Counted from the first letter of the stretch, positions 52,681 to 61,561 are shown. The stretch is DNA of 64,000 nucleotides from Collinsella sp. (GCA_031296755.1 JAUMMZ010000047.1:32288-96287), one strand, 5' to 3'. The notes: generated by a model from the letters alone, not told the origin. Translations and numbers: made by a program.

Positions 52681-52737
52681 ACGCCTCTGCGCACATGGCA
52701 GCTCCCGCGAAGGCCCCGAGCCCCAGCACCGTTTAAC

Positions 52738-52775
52738 AACGCCACCGCCGAGCTCCCCTCCGGCGGTGGCGTTTT
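52738..52775 (+). terminator. Terminator after adhesin copy 2
   Basis: AACGCCACCGCCG...CGGCGGTGGCGTT hairpin, followed by TTT. Confidence 0.9.
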
Positions 52776-52887
52776 CCATATGCGTCCGCAGGGGATGCAC
52801 GAGATTGTCTTTGGTCTAGCCCAACCGGCATACGCTGGCGTGCGACAATTGGGGCTGCCGATATCACAACACTGAGAGAAGCCCGTC

Positions 52888-53553
52888 ATGGAAGCGCATC
52901 AAAAGCAGATAACCGTTTATTCGAATCATACGGAAAGCGCGCCTGTCATCTACCTTCCTGTGGTCGTGGGCGACGGCAGCGAGGTTTATAAGTGTTGCCG
53001 AGAGCTCGACTGTCCGCCTTTCGCCCTCGTCACCATTGGCGGGCTCGATTGGAATCGCGAGCTGAGCCCCTGGGCATGCGACGGGACCGTACGCGATGCC
53101 GAGCCTTTCGGCGGCCAAGCTGCCGATTTTCTTGATGAGCTGCTGAATCAGATAATCCCCCAGGTCGAGTCGTCGCTTCCTCAGCCGCCCACCTGGCGCG
53201 GCATTGCCGGCTACTCGCTCGCGGGCCTCTTCGCACTCTGGTCCCTCTGGCAAACCGACGCCTTTGACCGCGCCGCGAGCGCATCGGGGTCGCTATGGTT
53301 TCCCGACTTTGTCGACCGTGCCAGCACGGCCCCTTTTGCCGGCAGCCCGCAAGCCGTCTACCTGTCACTCGGCAAAAAGGAAACCAAGACGCCCAACCGC
53401 ATGATGCGGCATGTACTCGACGACACACGCGCGATGGAAGCGTTGCTCGTCGAGCGCGGCATTCCAACAACGCTGGAGCTCAACCCCGGCAATCACTTTG
53501 CCCAAACCGACTTACGCATGGCCCGCGGCATCCACTGGATACTGACGCATTAA
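52888..53553 (+). CDS. Putative alpha/beta-hydrolase esterase (enterochelin-esterase-like)
   Basis: 221 residues. The nucleophile elbow is GYSLAGL (Ser), with GGLDWNRELSPW as a possible oxyanion loop and GNHF with the catalytic His near the C-terminus. This is the short esterase family related to IroE/Fes-type enzymes. No signal peptide. ATG at 52888 follows AGAGAAGCC. It is alone and convergent to uraA. Substrate unknown. Confidence 0.75.
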   Translation: MEAHQKQITVYSNHTESAPVIYLPVVVGDGSEVYKCCRELDCPPFALVTIGGLDWNRELSPWACDGTVRDAEPFGGQAADFLDELLNQIIPQVESSLPQPPTWRGIAGYSLAGLFALWSLWQTDAFDRAASASGSLWFPDFVDRASTAPFAGSPQAVYLSLGKKETKTPNRMMRHVLDDTRAMEALLVERGIPTTLELNPGNHFAQTDLRMARGIHWILTH

Positions 53554-53555
53554 AA

Positions 53556-53589
53556 ATGGTGCCCACACGCATATACGCATGGGCACCAT
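53556..53589. terminator. Bidirectional terminator between esterase and uracil permease genes
   Basis: ATGGTGCCCA and TGGGCACCAT arms; a run of five T follows on the minus strand. Confidence 0.85.
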
Positions 53590-53614
53590 ATCTTGTTTTA
53601 GCTGAACGCAGCTG

Positions 53615-54949
53615 CTACTCAGCAGCCTCCTCAAGCTCGGAGACATCAAACTCAAAGTCGTTACCCGGCAGGATGGCGTTGAGCACGATGCCCACCAGTG
53701 AGCCCACGGCAATGCCGGACAGCGAAATGGTCACGCCGCCCAGCTCCAACACGATGGCGCCGGCGGTGCTGTACGCGATGCCGAGCGAAAGCACGAGCAC
53801 CAGCGCGGCAACCAGCACGTTGCGGTTGTTCTGGAAATCGACCTGGTTCTCGATGAGGTTGCGGACGCCCACAGCGCTGATCATGCCGTAGAGCACGAGC
53901 GACACACCGCCGATAACGCATGCCGGCATGGCGGCGATGACCGCGGCGAACTTGGGGCAGAACGAAAGCACGATGGCGCAACACGCGGCAATTCGAATTA
54001 CGCGCGGGTCGAACACGCGCGTCAGGGCGAGCACGCCGGTGTTCTCGCCATACGTAGTGTTGGCCGGAGCGCCAAAGAGCGAAGCCAGAATCGTGGCAAG
54101 GCCGTCGCCGAGCAGCGTGCGATGCAGACCGGGATCGGCAATGTAGTTGCGCTCGCAAGTCGAACCGATAGCAGAGATATCGCCGATATGCTCGATCATG
54201 GTCGCGAAGGCCAGCGGCATGATGGTGATGATGGCCGTCGTGGCAAGACCGTTATCGAACTGCGGCCCAAAGAGTGCAAACACGGTGTTGTCCCACACGA
54301 TGGGCAGACCGACCCACGGAGCGGCGGCAACGCCCGAGAAATCAACCTCGCCGAGCGCAGCCGCAACGGCATAGCTCACCACAACGCCCAGCAAAATCGG
54401 CACGATCTTGACCATGCCACGGCCCCAGATGTTGCAGATGACGATAACGGCAACGCCAATGACAGCCACAAGCCAGTTGGTCTGGCAGTTAGCAATAGCG
54501 GAGCTCGCCAGGATCAGACCGATCGAAATGACGATGGGGCCAGTCACCACCGGCGGGAAGAAACGCATGACACGCTTGGCGCCAAAGGCGCGGAAGAGCG
54601 CCGCAAGCACCGGATAAAGCAGGCCGGCGCAAGCAACGCCCAGACAAGCGTAGGGCAAAAGCTCGGTCTCGCCGTTGGGCGCGATTGCGGCATAACCGGC
54701 AATAAAGGCAAACGATGAGCCCAAAAATGCCGGCACCTTACCGCGCGACAGGAAGTGGAACAGCAGCGTGCCCAAACCGGCAAACAAAAGCGTTGCCGAA
54801 ACCGAGAGACCGGTGAGCACGGGCACCAGCACGGTGGCGCCAAACATGGCAAACAGGTGCTGCAGACCGAGCAAAAACATGCGCGGGCGGCCGAGCGACG
54901 ATGCGTCGTAGATGGCATCGCTGGCGGCGGGCGTCGAGGACTGGGACAT
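53615..54949 (-). CDS. uraA: Uracil permease (NCS2)
   Basis: 444 residues, about 14 helices. ATG at 54949 follows AAAGGACTCTC; the longer frame has no site. Family marks: GLQHLFAMFGATVLVPVLTG, PPVVTGPIVISIGL, the catalytic-site region ATMIEHIGDISAIG, and GLFGAP-like SLFGAPANTTYGENTG. It takes up uracil with protons. The C-terminus is acidic. Single gene; it is not next to pyrimidine genes here. Confidence 0.92.
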   Translation of the reverse strand: MSQSSTPAASDAIYDASSLGRPRMFLLGLQHLFAMFGATVLVPVLTGLSVSATLLFAGLGTLLFHFLSRGKVPAFLGSSFAFIAGYAAIAPNGETELLPYACLGVACAGLLYPVLAALFRAFGAKRVMRFFPPVVTGPIVISIGLILASSAIANCQTNWLVAVIGVAVIVICNIWGRGMVKIVPILLGVVVSYAVAAALGEVDFSGVAAAPWVGLPIVWDNTVFALFGPQFDNGLATTAIITIMPLAFATMIEHIGDISAIGSTCERNYIADPGLHRTLLGDGLATILASLFGAPANTTYGENTGVLALTRVFDPRVIRIAACCAIVLSFCPKFAAVIAAMPACVIGGVSLVLYGMISAVGVRNLIENQVDFQNNRNVLVAALVLVLSLGIAYSTAGAIVLELGGVTISLSGIAVGSLVGIVLNAILPGNDFEFDVSELEEAAE

Positions 54950-55072
54950 GAGAGTCCTTTCAAAATGGAAGGGCGCTCGAGCATAGCGGATTACCTGCCC
55001 GAACGATACGATCCGAACCATTGTACGCGATGCGCCATGTCTCGCACGCGCCGTCACCTGCGAACGTTACCG

Positions 55073-56206
55073 CTATTTCCAAACGCGCTCGGCAATACGC
55101 TTGACCAGCGCGATCTTTGCCCATTGCTCGTCCTCGGTCAGCTTGTTGCCAATCTCGCAGCTGGCAAAGCCGCACTGCGGAGACAGATACAGGTTCTCGA
55201 GCGGAACATACTTTGCAGCCTCGTGAATACGCTCGACGATGGCATCCTCGTCCTCAAGCTCAGCGGCCTTGGTGGTCACCAGGCCCAACACGACCTTCTT
55301 GCCAGGGGCAACGTACCTCAACGGCTCAAAACCGCCGGCGCGCGGCGTATCGAACTCCAGGTAAAATGCGTCAACATCCTCGTTTGCGAACAGGTATGGC
55401 GCGATGGGGTCATAGCCACCCTCGAAGGCATAGGTAGAGTGGTAGTTACCGCGGCACACATGCGTGTTAATGACCAGGTCGTCGGGCTTGCCCTCGATAG
55501 CGGCGTTGTTGAGCGCCACGCCCAGCTCACTCACCTTTTGCAGATCAACCGGGCTCATGCCGGTCTTGGACACAAAGTCGGTATCGCAATAGATGCCCCA
55601 GGTGCAGTCATCAAACTGGATGTTGCGGCAGCCTGCAGCGTACAGGTCGGCGATCACCGTACGATAAGCGGCTGCGATGGCGTCGGCAAGTTCCTCATCG
55701 GTCTTATAGACAGCGCGCAGGCTCTCCTGCTGGCCATCGCAGCGGTCGAGCGTGACCTCAGAGAACGTCTGGATAGGCGCCGGGATGGTCTGGCGTGCAA
55801 CGTGGTCCTCGCCCTCAAGTGCCTTGACAAACTTAAAGTGCTCGACGAAGGGGTGGTTCTCGCCGCTGATGGAGCCAGTCACCACGGCGGTATCGGCCGT
55901 GGTCTCCTCGTCGTGGAACATATATCCCGTACGCGAGGTGCGACGCTCGACGCCGTTCAGCCCCCACATAAAATCGAGGTGCCAGTAGCTGCGGCGAAAC
56001 TCGCCATCGGTGATGACCTGCAGGCCGGCGGCCTTCTGCTTTGCCACCAAATCGCGAATAGCATCGTCCTCGACGGCCTTAAGGCCGGAAGCGTCAAGTT
56101 TACCCGCGACATAGGCGGCACGGGCATCCTTTACAGCCTGCGGACGAAGAAAACTGCCGACGATATCGGCGCGAAACGGCGCGTTCGGTTGAATCGAAGT
56201 GCTCAT
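55073..56206 (-). CDS. MetE C-domain-like cobalamin-independent methyltransferase (YxjG-type)
   Basis: 377 residues from ATG at 56206 after AAAGGGAGATATCT. It has the second half of MetE only: VGSFLRP, ITDGEFRRSYWHLDF, the zinc/homocysteine motifs NTHVCRGNYH and YLSPQCGFAS. YxjG/YxjH-type proteins are thought to make methionine from homocysteine with a methyl donor other than the glutamylated folate. The upstream LysR gene on the same strand and a palindrome at 56294-56314 suggest specific regulation. Donor not known. Confidence 0.88.
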   Translation of the reverse strand: MSTSIQPNAPFRADIVGSFLRPQAVKDARAAYVAGKLDASGLKAVEDDAIRDLVAKQKAAGLQVITDGEFRRSYWHLDFMWGLNGVERRTSRTGYMFHDEETTADTAVVTGSISGENHPFVEHFKFVKALEGEDHVARQTIPAPIQTFSEVTLDRCDGQQESLRAVYKTDEELADAIAAAYRTVIADLYAAGCRNIQFDDCTWGIYCDTDFVSKTGMSPVDLQKVSELGVALNNAAIEGKPDDLVINTHVCRGNYHSTYAFEGGYDPIAPYLFANEDVDAFYLEFDTPRAGGFEPLRYVAPGKKVVLGLVTTKAAELEDEDAIVERIHEAAKYVPLENLYLSPQCGFASCEIGNKLTEDEQWAKIALVKRIAERVWK

Positions 56207-56293
56207 AGATATCTCCCTTTGCATTGGTTGCTTTACTGGGACAGAGTATGAGCGCTCATATGGCCATCGTAAAATATACGTTTATAACAGTTT

Positions 56294-56314
56294 GATATAG
56301 ATGCTTCCTATATC
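56294..56314. promoter_or_regulatory. LysR-type operator candidate upstream of the MetE-like gene
   Basis: GATATAG-ATGCTTC-CTATATC is a perfect 7-base inverted repeat with a 7-base spacer, in the 155-base gap between the LysR gene and the MetE-like gene. Confidence 0.55.
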
Positions 56315-56361
56315 AGTCTGGACTGTCATAAAGAGACTTGAACCGTGCGGAGCACAGCAGC

Positions 56362-57258
56362 CTAGATATGCTGACGAATCGCGTCGATATAGGCCCGACC
56401 GTAGCGCGTGAGCGTCGTGTTCTTGCGCGTAATAATGCCGATCTCCATGTACTCGTCCACGTCGAGCGGAATCGAGATAATGCCGGGGCCGTTGAGCTCG
56501 TGGCTGATCACGCCCGAGCATACCGTGTAGCCGTTGAGGCCCATGGCCAAATTGAACAGCGTCGCACGGTCACGCACGCGGATATTCTTGCGACGCTCAA
56601 AGGTCGAGGTCAGCTCCTCGGAATAATAAAACGAGTTATAGCTGCCCTGCTCGTAGGACAGGAACGGGTAGTCTTCCAGATCCTCGAGCGTCACGCTGGA
56701 GCGGCCCGCCAGCGGATGGTCGGCGCAGACGAAGACATGCGGCGTGGCGCAGAAGAGCCCTTCGAACACGAGCTCGTTGGCCACCAGCATGCGCTCGATG
56801 ACCTCGCGATTGTGCTCCGACAGATACAGGATGCCCAGCTCGCTTTTCATATGCGCGACATCCTCGATAATCTCGTGGGTCTGCTCCTCGCGCAGGGTAA
56901 AGTCGTAGCGCGCGGCATCGAACTCGCGGATCACATCGACAAACGCATTAACGGCAAAGGAATAATGCTGGCAGCTCACACTAAAGTGCGGCACCTGCTC
57001 GGACGTACCTTTGTACTTGCCCTCGAGCAGGTCGGCCTGGTCGAGCACCTGGCGCGCGTACCCCAAGAAGGTCTCGCCTTCCTCGGACACAATGACACCC
57101 TTGTTGGTGCGCTCAAAGATATGCACACCCATCTCGTTTTCGAGATCGCGGATCGACGCGGTAATCGAAGGCTGCGACACAAAGAGCCGGCGCGAGGCCT
57201 CGGTGATGCTGCCGCATTCGGCAACTTTGACGACATATCTGAGTTGCTGGAGCTTCAT
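56362..57258 (-). CDS. LysR-family transcriptional regulator (CysB/MetR-like)
   Basis: 298 residues from ATG at 57258 after AGGGAGAAAGCC. The helix-turn-helix is GSITEASRRLFVSQPSITASIRD; the effector domain follows. It lies upstream of the MetE-like gene on the same strand and just downstream of the HAD phosphatase gene (10 bases). Regulation of methionine synthesis is inferred from position and the palindrome at 56294. Confidence 0.88.
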   Translation of the reverse strand: MKLQQLRYVVKVAECGSITEASRRLFVSQPSITASIRDLENEMGVHIFERTNKGVIVSEEGETFLGYARQVLDQADLLEGKYKGTSEQVPHFSVSCQHYSFAVNAFVDVIREFDAARYDFTLREEQTHEIIEDVAHMKSELGILYLSEHNREVIERMLVANELVFEGLFCATPHVFVCADHPLAGRSSVTLEDLEDYPFLSYEQGSYNSFYYSEELTSTFERRKNIRVRDRATLFNLAMGLNGYTVCSGVISHELNGPGIISIPLDVDEYMEIGIITRKNTTLTRYGRAYIDAIRQHI

Positions 57259-57268
57259 GGCTTTCTCC

Positions 57269-58177
57269 CTAGACGTTCGTGACGTCAAAACCCGCCGTGT
57301 CCATTTGGCTCATAAACGACGGCATCTCCCCCGTCGCGGCGCAGGCGGCAATCTGATGCAGAGCCCCGGCAACCGCATCATCTGCCGCAGCGCCAATATG
57401 CCAGCGTGCGGCAGCCGTGACGGCCTCGTTGGCATTGGCGACTGCAACGGAGTTAGGAACGGCATCGATCATGGGCAAATCGTTATCGGAATCGCCAAAT
57501 ACGGCCACCTCGTCGGGCGTCAGGCCCAAAGCGCGCGCCAGCTCCAGCGCAGCGCAGCCCTTGTCCCAGCCGGTCGGAAGAACGTCGAACAGGCGCACGC
57601 GGTTGTTGGGAAACACGAGTGAGAGCTCCGGCACCTCAGCGGCAACACGCTCGCGCAGCTCGGCGAGCTCCTCGCGCGAACGGGCACTCCAGATATTCGC
57701 CTTGTATACCGGGGCATCGTCAACGACAGGACGACAGGGAGCCTCTTCGCCCTTGAGCCACGCGTTGCCGCCTGACTTCATGGCGCGACGCACACGCTCG
57801 GGATCGCTTGTCACGCAATAGGCATCGTTATTCCAAAAGTCATCACCCAGACGGTAGACCTTCAAATACGTATCGTCGGTCTCCTGTTCAAAATAATCGG
57901 CTAAGCGCATAAGGACATCGTTATCGATTGCGCGCGAAGCGACTACTTCGCCATCGACAAACATCACCTGGCCGTTGCAAAACGCACCGGTCGAGAAGCA
58001 CTCGGAGCGATTGCGGAACATCCAGCCCATCGCGGACGGCTGACGACCCGAAACCGGCCCAAAGTGCAAACCCGCCGCCTGCATGGCATGAATACCCTCA
58101 ATGGCGTAGTCGCTGGCGCCGTCATGCCCGGCTGGAATCAGTGTATCGTCCATATCGGTCAGCACAAGTTTGATCAT
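57269..58177 (-). CDS. HAD-superfamily Cof-type sugar/cofactor phosphatase
   Basis: 302 residues. Motif I is DMDDTL (Asp nucleophile), motif II the Ser in PVSGRQ, motif III Lys in TGWDKGCAAL, motif IV GDSDNDLPMI. This is the Cof/YbjI-type HAD IIB family that dephosphorylates sugar phosphates or cofactors. ATG at 58177 follows AGGGGACC. It shares a divergent region with the TPP riboswitch; a link to thiamine is possible but not shown. Confidence 0.88.
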   Translation of the reverse strand: MIKLVLTDMDDTLIPAGHDGASDYAIEGIHAMQAAGLHFGPVSGRQPSAMGWMFRNRSECFSTGAFCNGQVMFVDGEVVASRAIDNDVLMRLADYFEQETDDTYLKVYRLGDDFWNNDAYCVTSDPERVRRAMKSGGNAWLKGEEAPCRPVVDDAPVYKANIWSARSREELAELRERVAAEVPELSLVFPNNRVRLFDVLPTGWDKGCAALELARALGLTPDEVAVFGDSDNDLPMIDAVPNSVAVANANEAVTAAARWHIGAAADDAVAGALHQIAACAATGEMPSFMSQMDTAGFDVTNV

Positions 58178-58217
58178 AAGGTCCCCTCGGTCATTCTTAA
58201 TCCCATCTATTGTACCG

Positions 58218-58319
58218 ACCTGCCAAAAAGGGACAGGTTTATTTCGGCAGGTTTCATCTGGGAAAACGCAAAGTCCCAGTTGTTACCTGCCAAAATAAAC
58301 CTGTCCCTTTTTGGCAGGT
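58218..58319. repeat. Dispersed repeat B, long palindromic copy
   Basis: 27-base perfect inverted arms (ACCTGCCAAAAAGGGACAGG... at 58218-58244 and its complement at 58293-58319), with inner GGCAGGT/ACCTGCC and CTGGG/CCCAG pairings. The left half also occurs at 12169-12219. It lies just upstream of the thiM riboswitch. Confidence 0.85.
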
Positions 58320-58343
58320 GCGCTAGTATAGGGAACAACAGAT

Positions 58344-58440
58344 TCGATGCGGGAGTGCCGGCGGTGCAAACCACAAGGCTGAGAGGGCAATGGGCCCAAT
58401 CCTTTGAACCTGTCAGTTAATGCTGGCGTAGGGAGCATGC
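58344..58440 (+). promoter_or_regulatory. TPP riboswitch (THI element)
   Basis: The conserved parts are all visible: GGGAGTGCC, AGGCTGAGAGG, CCTTTGAACCTG and TTAATGCTGGCGTAGGGA. It binds thiamine pyrophosphate. The terminator directly after it should form when TPP is bound and shut off thiM-thiE. Confidence 0.95.
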
Positions 58441-58449
58441 CGCCTTTAC

Positions 58450-58481
58450 AGGGGCGCTGTCTATGCACAGCGCCCCTTTTC
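58450..58481 (+). terminator. Expression-platform terminator of the TPP riboswitch
   Basis: AGGGGCGCTG and CAGCGCCCCT with an 8-base loop, then TTTT. Confidence 0.9.
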
Positions 58482-58502
58482 TATGCCAAGGAGGCATGTG
58501 CA

Positions 58503-59342
58503 GTGATTGATTCGGAACAGCTTAAGCAACATATGGTCAAGGCCGTGGAGGAGATTCGCGCTACCAATCCGATGGCCGGTTCCATCACCAACACGGTGAC
58601 GATCGACTTTGTCGCCAACGCGCAGCTCGCCGTGGGCGGATCGGCCGCCATGGTCTATCTGCCCGACGAGGGCGAGGCACTCGTTGCCGGCGGCGGCGCC
58701 ATCTATCTCAACATGGGCACGCTCTTCCCCATTTACGAGCAAACGATTCCCCGCGCGGCCAAGGCGGCACACGACGCCGGTAAGCCCTGGGTGCTCGATC
58801 CGGTGGGCCTGGGTATCGGTAGCCTGCGCACCCAGCTGGTCAACGAGCTCAAGCAGTACAAGCCCGCCATCGTGCGCGGCAACGCCTCCGAGATTATCGC
58901 GCTCGCCGGCCTGTGGGGTCTTGAGGGCGAGGCGGCCGATCTGAGCCGCGTGCGCGGTGTCGATACCACCGACACGGTCGACGCCGCCCGTGGTGCCGCC
59001 GTGGCGCTCGCTCGCCACACCGGTGGCGCCGTTGTGGTCTCGGGCGAAGTCGACCTGATCACCGACGGCACGACGGTGGCCAAGTCTCACGGCGGCAGCC
59101 CGCTCATGTCCAAGATCACCGGCTGCGGCTGCTCGCAGGGCGGCGTGCTGGCCGTGTACGCCTGCGCCGCCGACCCGTTTACGGCAGCCGTCTGCGGCAC
59201 CGCCGTCTACAACGTGGCCGGCACGCGTGCCGCCGCTGTCGCCGACGCCCCGGCAAGCTTTAAGGTCGCCTTTATCGACGAGCTCTACCGCGCAACCGCC
59301 CAAGACATCGCCGATAACCGACTCGAGCTCGAGGAGGCATAG
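58503..59342 (+). CDS. thiM: Hydroxyethylthiazole kinase ThiM
   Basis: 279 residues from GTG at 58503 after AAGGAGGC. Family patterns: NPMAGSITNTVTIDFVANAQLAVGG, WVLDPVGLG, the GNASEI motif, and the active-site loop TGCGCSQGG. It phosphorylates the thiazole alcohol for thiamine salvage. First gene of the TPP-controlled operon with an MTH1187-type protein and thiE. No thiC, thiG or thiD is near, so this operon serves salvage. Confidence 0.95.
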   Translation: MIDSEQLKQHMVKAVEEIRATNPMAGSITNTVTIDFVANAQLAVGGSAAMVYLPDEGEALVAGGGAIYLNMGTLFPIYEQTIPRAAKAAHDAGKPWVLDPVGLGIGSLRTQLVNELKQYKPAIVRGNASEIIALAGLWGLEGEAADLSRVRGVDTTDTVDAARGAAVALARHTGGAVVVSGEVDLITDGTTVAKSHGGSPLMSKITGCGCSQGGVLAVYACAADPFTAAVCGTAVYNVAGTRAAAVADAPASFKVAFIDELYRATAQDIADNRLELEEA

Positions 59343-59345
59343 GCC

Positions 59346-59687
59346 ATGTCCGAGCCCGCAACCAATGCCGGCATGAACACGCTCGTCGCCGTGGCCATCG
59401 CCCCGTGCGGCACCGGCGATGAGCTATCCGCCGAGGTCGCCGAGGTCGTGCGTGTCATTCGCGAGAGCGGCCTGCCCAACCGCACCACCTCCATGTTCAC
59501 CGAGATCGAGGGCGACTGGGACGAGGTCATGCAGGTCGTGCGCGACGCAACCTTTGTGTTGGCGAGCAAGGGCATCCGCACCGAAGTCGTGCTCAAAGCC
59601 GATATTCGACCCGGATTTACCGACACCATGACCGGCAAGCTCGAACGCATGGAAGCGCAGATCAAAAAGCAGGAGGAAGCACGATGA
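59346..59687 (+). CDS. MTH1187/YkoF-type thiamine-binding protein
   Basis: 113 residues. The ferredoxin-like pattern VAVAIAPCGTGDELSAEVAEVVRVI and TSMFTEIEGDWDEVMQVVRDA matches the MTH1187 family (thiamine/HMP-binding, YkoF-like). Placed between thiM and thiE under the TPP riboswitch, it likely binds a thiamine precursor. Starts 4 bases after the thiM stop and overlaps thiE by 4 bases. Confidence 0.85.
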   Translation: MSEPATNAGMNTLVAVAIAPCGTGDELSAEVAEVVRVIRESGLPNRTTSMFTEIEGDWDEVMQVVRDATFVLASKGIRTEVVLKADIRPGFTDTMTGKLERMEAQIKKQEEAR

Positions 59688-60379
59688 GCATCCGCGACAA
59701 CCTTGATATCTCGGCCTATCTGGTACTCGGCCCCGAAAACACGCTCGGGCGTCCCGTGGGCGATGTGGTGGCCCAGGCGCTCGACGCCGGCTTTACCTGC
59801 ATCCAGGTGCGCTCCAAGGTGGCAAGCGCCCGCGAGATCATTGCGCTGACGGGCGACGCCGCGCAGGCAATCGCACAGGCCGGCAAAACCGGTCAGGTTG
59901 CCCTGCTGATCGACGACCGCCTGGACTGCGTACTCGCCGCGCGCGAGCAGGGTATTGCTGTCGACGGCGTGCACGTGGGCCAGAGCGACATTCCCGTCGA
60001 GGTCTGTCGCAAGCTGCTGGGGCCCAACGCCATCGTGGGCCTTTCCGCCCGTTGCGAGGAGATGCTCGAGTACGTCAAGACCGCCGACATGAGCCTAGTC
60101 GACTACCTGGGCATCGGCCCACTCCACGAGACCGAGACCAAGCGCGACTGCGGACGCGCGGCCGACGGCTCTATCATCACCAAGAGCTTTGAGGACCTGG
60201 CCGCCCTCCACGCGGCAAGCCCCGTGCCCATCGTGGTGGGCGGCGGCGTCAAGACGGCCGACCTGCCACAGCTCAAGGCCACCGGCGTCGACGGCTTTTT
60301 CGTGGTGAGCGCCGTCTGCAGCGCCGATGACCCCTACGCCGCGGCCAAGGAGCTCGTCGACACCTGGCAGCAGGCGTAA
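59684..60379 (+). CDS. thiE: Thiamine-phosphate synthase ThiE
   Basis: 231 residues, a TIM barrel of normal size. Patterns: FTCIQVRSKVASAREI, LLIDDRLD, GVHVGQSDIPVE, LGIGPLHETETKRDCG and VVGGGVKTADLP. It joins hydroxymethylpyrimidine diphosphate and thiazole phosphate. Last gene of the operon; ATGA overlap with the previous gene shows coupling. Confidence 0.95.
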   Translation: MSIRDNLDISAYLVLGPENTLGRPVGDVVAQALDAGFTCIQVRSKVASAREIIALTGDAAQAIAQAGKTGQVALLIDDRLDCVLAAREQGIAVDGVHVGQSDIPVEVCRKLLGPNAIVGLSARCEEMLEYVKTADMSLVDYLGIGPLHETETKRDCGRAADGSIITKSFEDLAALHAASPVPIVVGGGVKTADLPQLKATGVDGFFVVSAVCSADDPYAAAKELVDTWQQA

Positions 60380-60423
60380 GTCTAGGCCGAGCAGCTGATT
60401 CGCAGCCTCATATCTTCAGCAAT

Positions 60424-60469
60424 GGAAAGCGCATCCCAGTTTGAGCCTCCATTCCGGGATGCGCTTTCC
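60424..60469. repeat. Repeat C, copy 2: hairpin terminator
   Basis: Arms GGAAAGCGCATCCC and complement around AGTTTGAGCCTCCATTCC. The loop resembles that of 36078-36139 (CCCA[CG]TTTGAGC...) while the stem is different. It lies between the convergent thiE and patatin genes and probably ends both. Confidence 0.7.
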
Positions 60470-60480
60470 GCATGCGACCC

Positions 60481-61350
60481 TTACCCCGCCAGATACGCTT
60501 TCAACGCCGGCAAAGTCGCCTCCGCATCTCGACGACCGATCTGATAGATGCGCTCGAGCTCATCCGGTTCGCGGCACAGCGACGGCACCTTCACCGATTC
60601 GCTCGGCCGCACCATAAAGACCTCGCCGGCAGCCTCGCGACGCGCCAGGTCATCGAGCGTGGCATTGTAGACCTCATGCCGATGCTCAAGCGCCGCGACA
60701 AACTCCGGGTAGTGACGGAACACGCGCCGCAGCATGGGCATAACGCTGTTGGGCTGCTTTACAAAGCCCGCCGGTTGCGTCAGCACCACCACGTTGCGGT
60801 CGTAGCCCTGCGCAAACAGCCATGCACTGGGAATAGAATCAGCCACGCCACCATCCAGATATTTGTGTCCCTCAATGACAACAGGACGCGTCGCCACGGG
60901 AATAGCCGACGACGCCCGGATCCACTCGATATCGCGCTCATCGCCATAGGGCAGGTCGTGGTAGACAGCCTTGCCCGTCTCGATATCGGTACACACGCAC
61001 GTAAACCGCATGGGACAGGCGCGATATGTCTCCAGGTCGATGGGATCGCGCTCGATAGGCACCTCGTGATAGGCAAAATCGGCATTGAACATATCGCCGG
61101 TCCGCAGCCAGCTTGCTACACCCGCATAGCGCTTATCGGCACAATAGGCCTTGTTATAGCGAATGGCGCGGCCGATCTGGCGCGATTTAAAGTTGTAGCC
61201 AAACGCCGCACCCGCCGAGACACCCACCATATGGTCGCAGGTCAAACCGTGCTCCATCCAAACGTCGAGCACGCCCGCCGTATACATACCGCGGTAGCCG
61301 CCTCCCTCGAGCGCAAGCCCCACCGTGTGTGATGTCTCCGGCTGTGTCAT
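60481..61350 (-). CDS. Patatin-like phospholipase
   Basis: 289 residues. Oxyanion loop EGGGYRGMYTAG, nucleophile Ser in GVSAG, and the catalytic Asp in DGGVADSIP. This is the bacterial patatin family (YjjU/RssA-like lipid acyl hydrolases). No signal peptide. ATG at 61350; the upstream AACGGAGATGG is a fair site. Single gene. Substrate unknown. Confidence 0.88.
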   Translation of the reverse strand: MTQPETSHTVGLALEGGGYRGMYTAGVLDVWMEHGLTCDHMVGVSAGAAFGYNFKSRQIGRAIRYNKAYCADKRYAGVASWLRTGDMFNADFAYHEVPIERDPIDLETYRACPMRFTCVCTDIETGKAVYHDLPYGDERDIEWIRASSAIPVATRPVVIEGHKYLDGGVADSIPSAWLFAQGYDRNVVVLTQPAGFVKQPNSVMPMLRRVFRHYPEFVAALEHRHEVYNATLDDLARREAAGEVFMVRPSESVKVPSLCREPDELERIYQIGRRDAEATLPALKAYLAG

Positions 61351-61561
61351 GCAACCATCTCCGTTCCCATGCTTTTGAACTCAACAAGTATATCTGTCAA
61401 CGTATGCCGTCAAAAACGTGTTTATAAGCATTTATCAAACGTTTCCCAATGCATTCCCCATGCCGTACCGCAATGCCCCTAGATGGCCTTAGGCATGAAC
61501 GCCCTTAAGAACGTTACGGGATAAACATCGCCCGCACCATGCCAACGTCATCGCACACAAC

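Larger units (their letters stand above)
58178..58502. other. 325-base divergent region between HAD and thiM genes
   Basis: Holds repeat B long copy (58218-58319), a TAGTAT box at about 58324 that may be the thi promoter -10, the TPP riboswitch (58344-58440) and its terminator (58450-58481). Confidence 0.7.
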
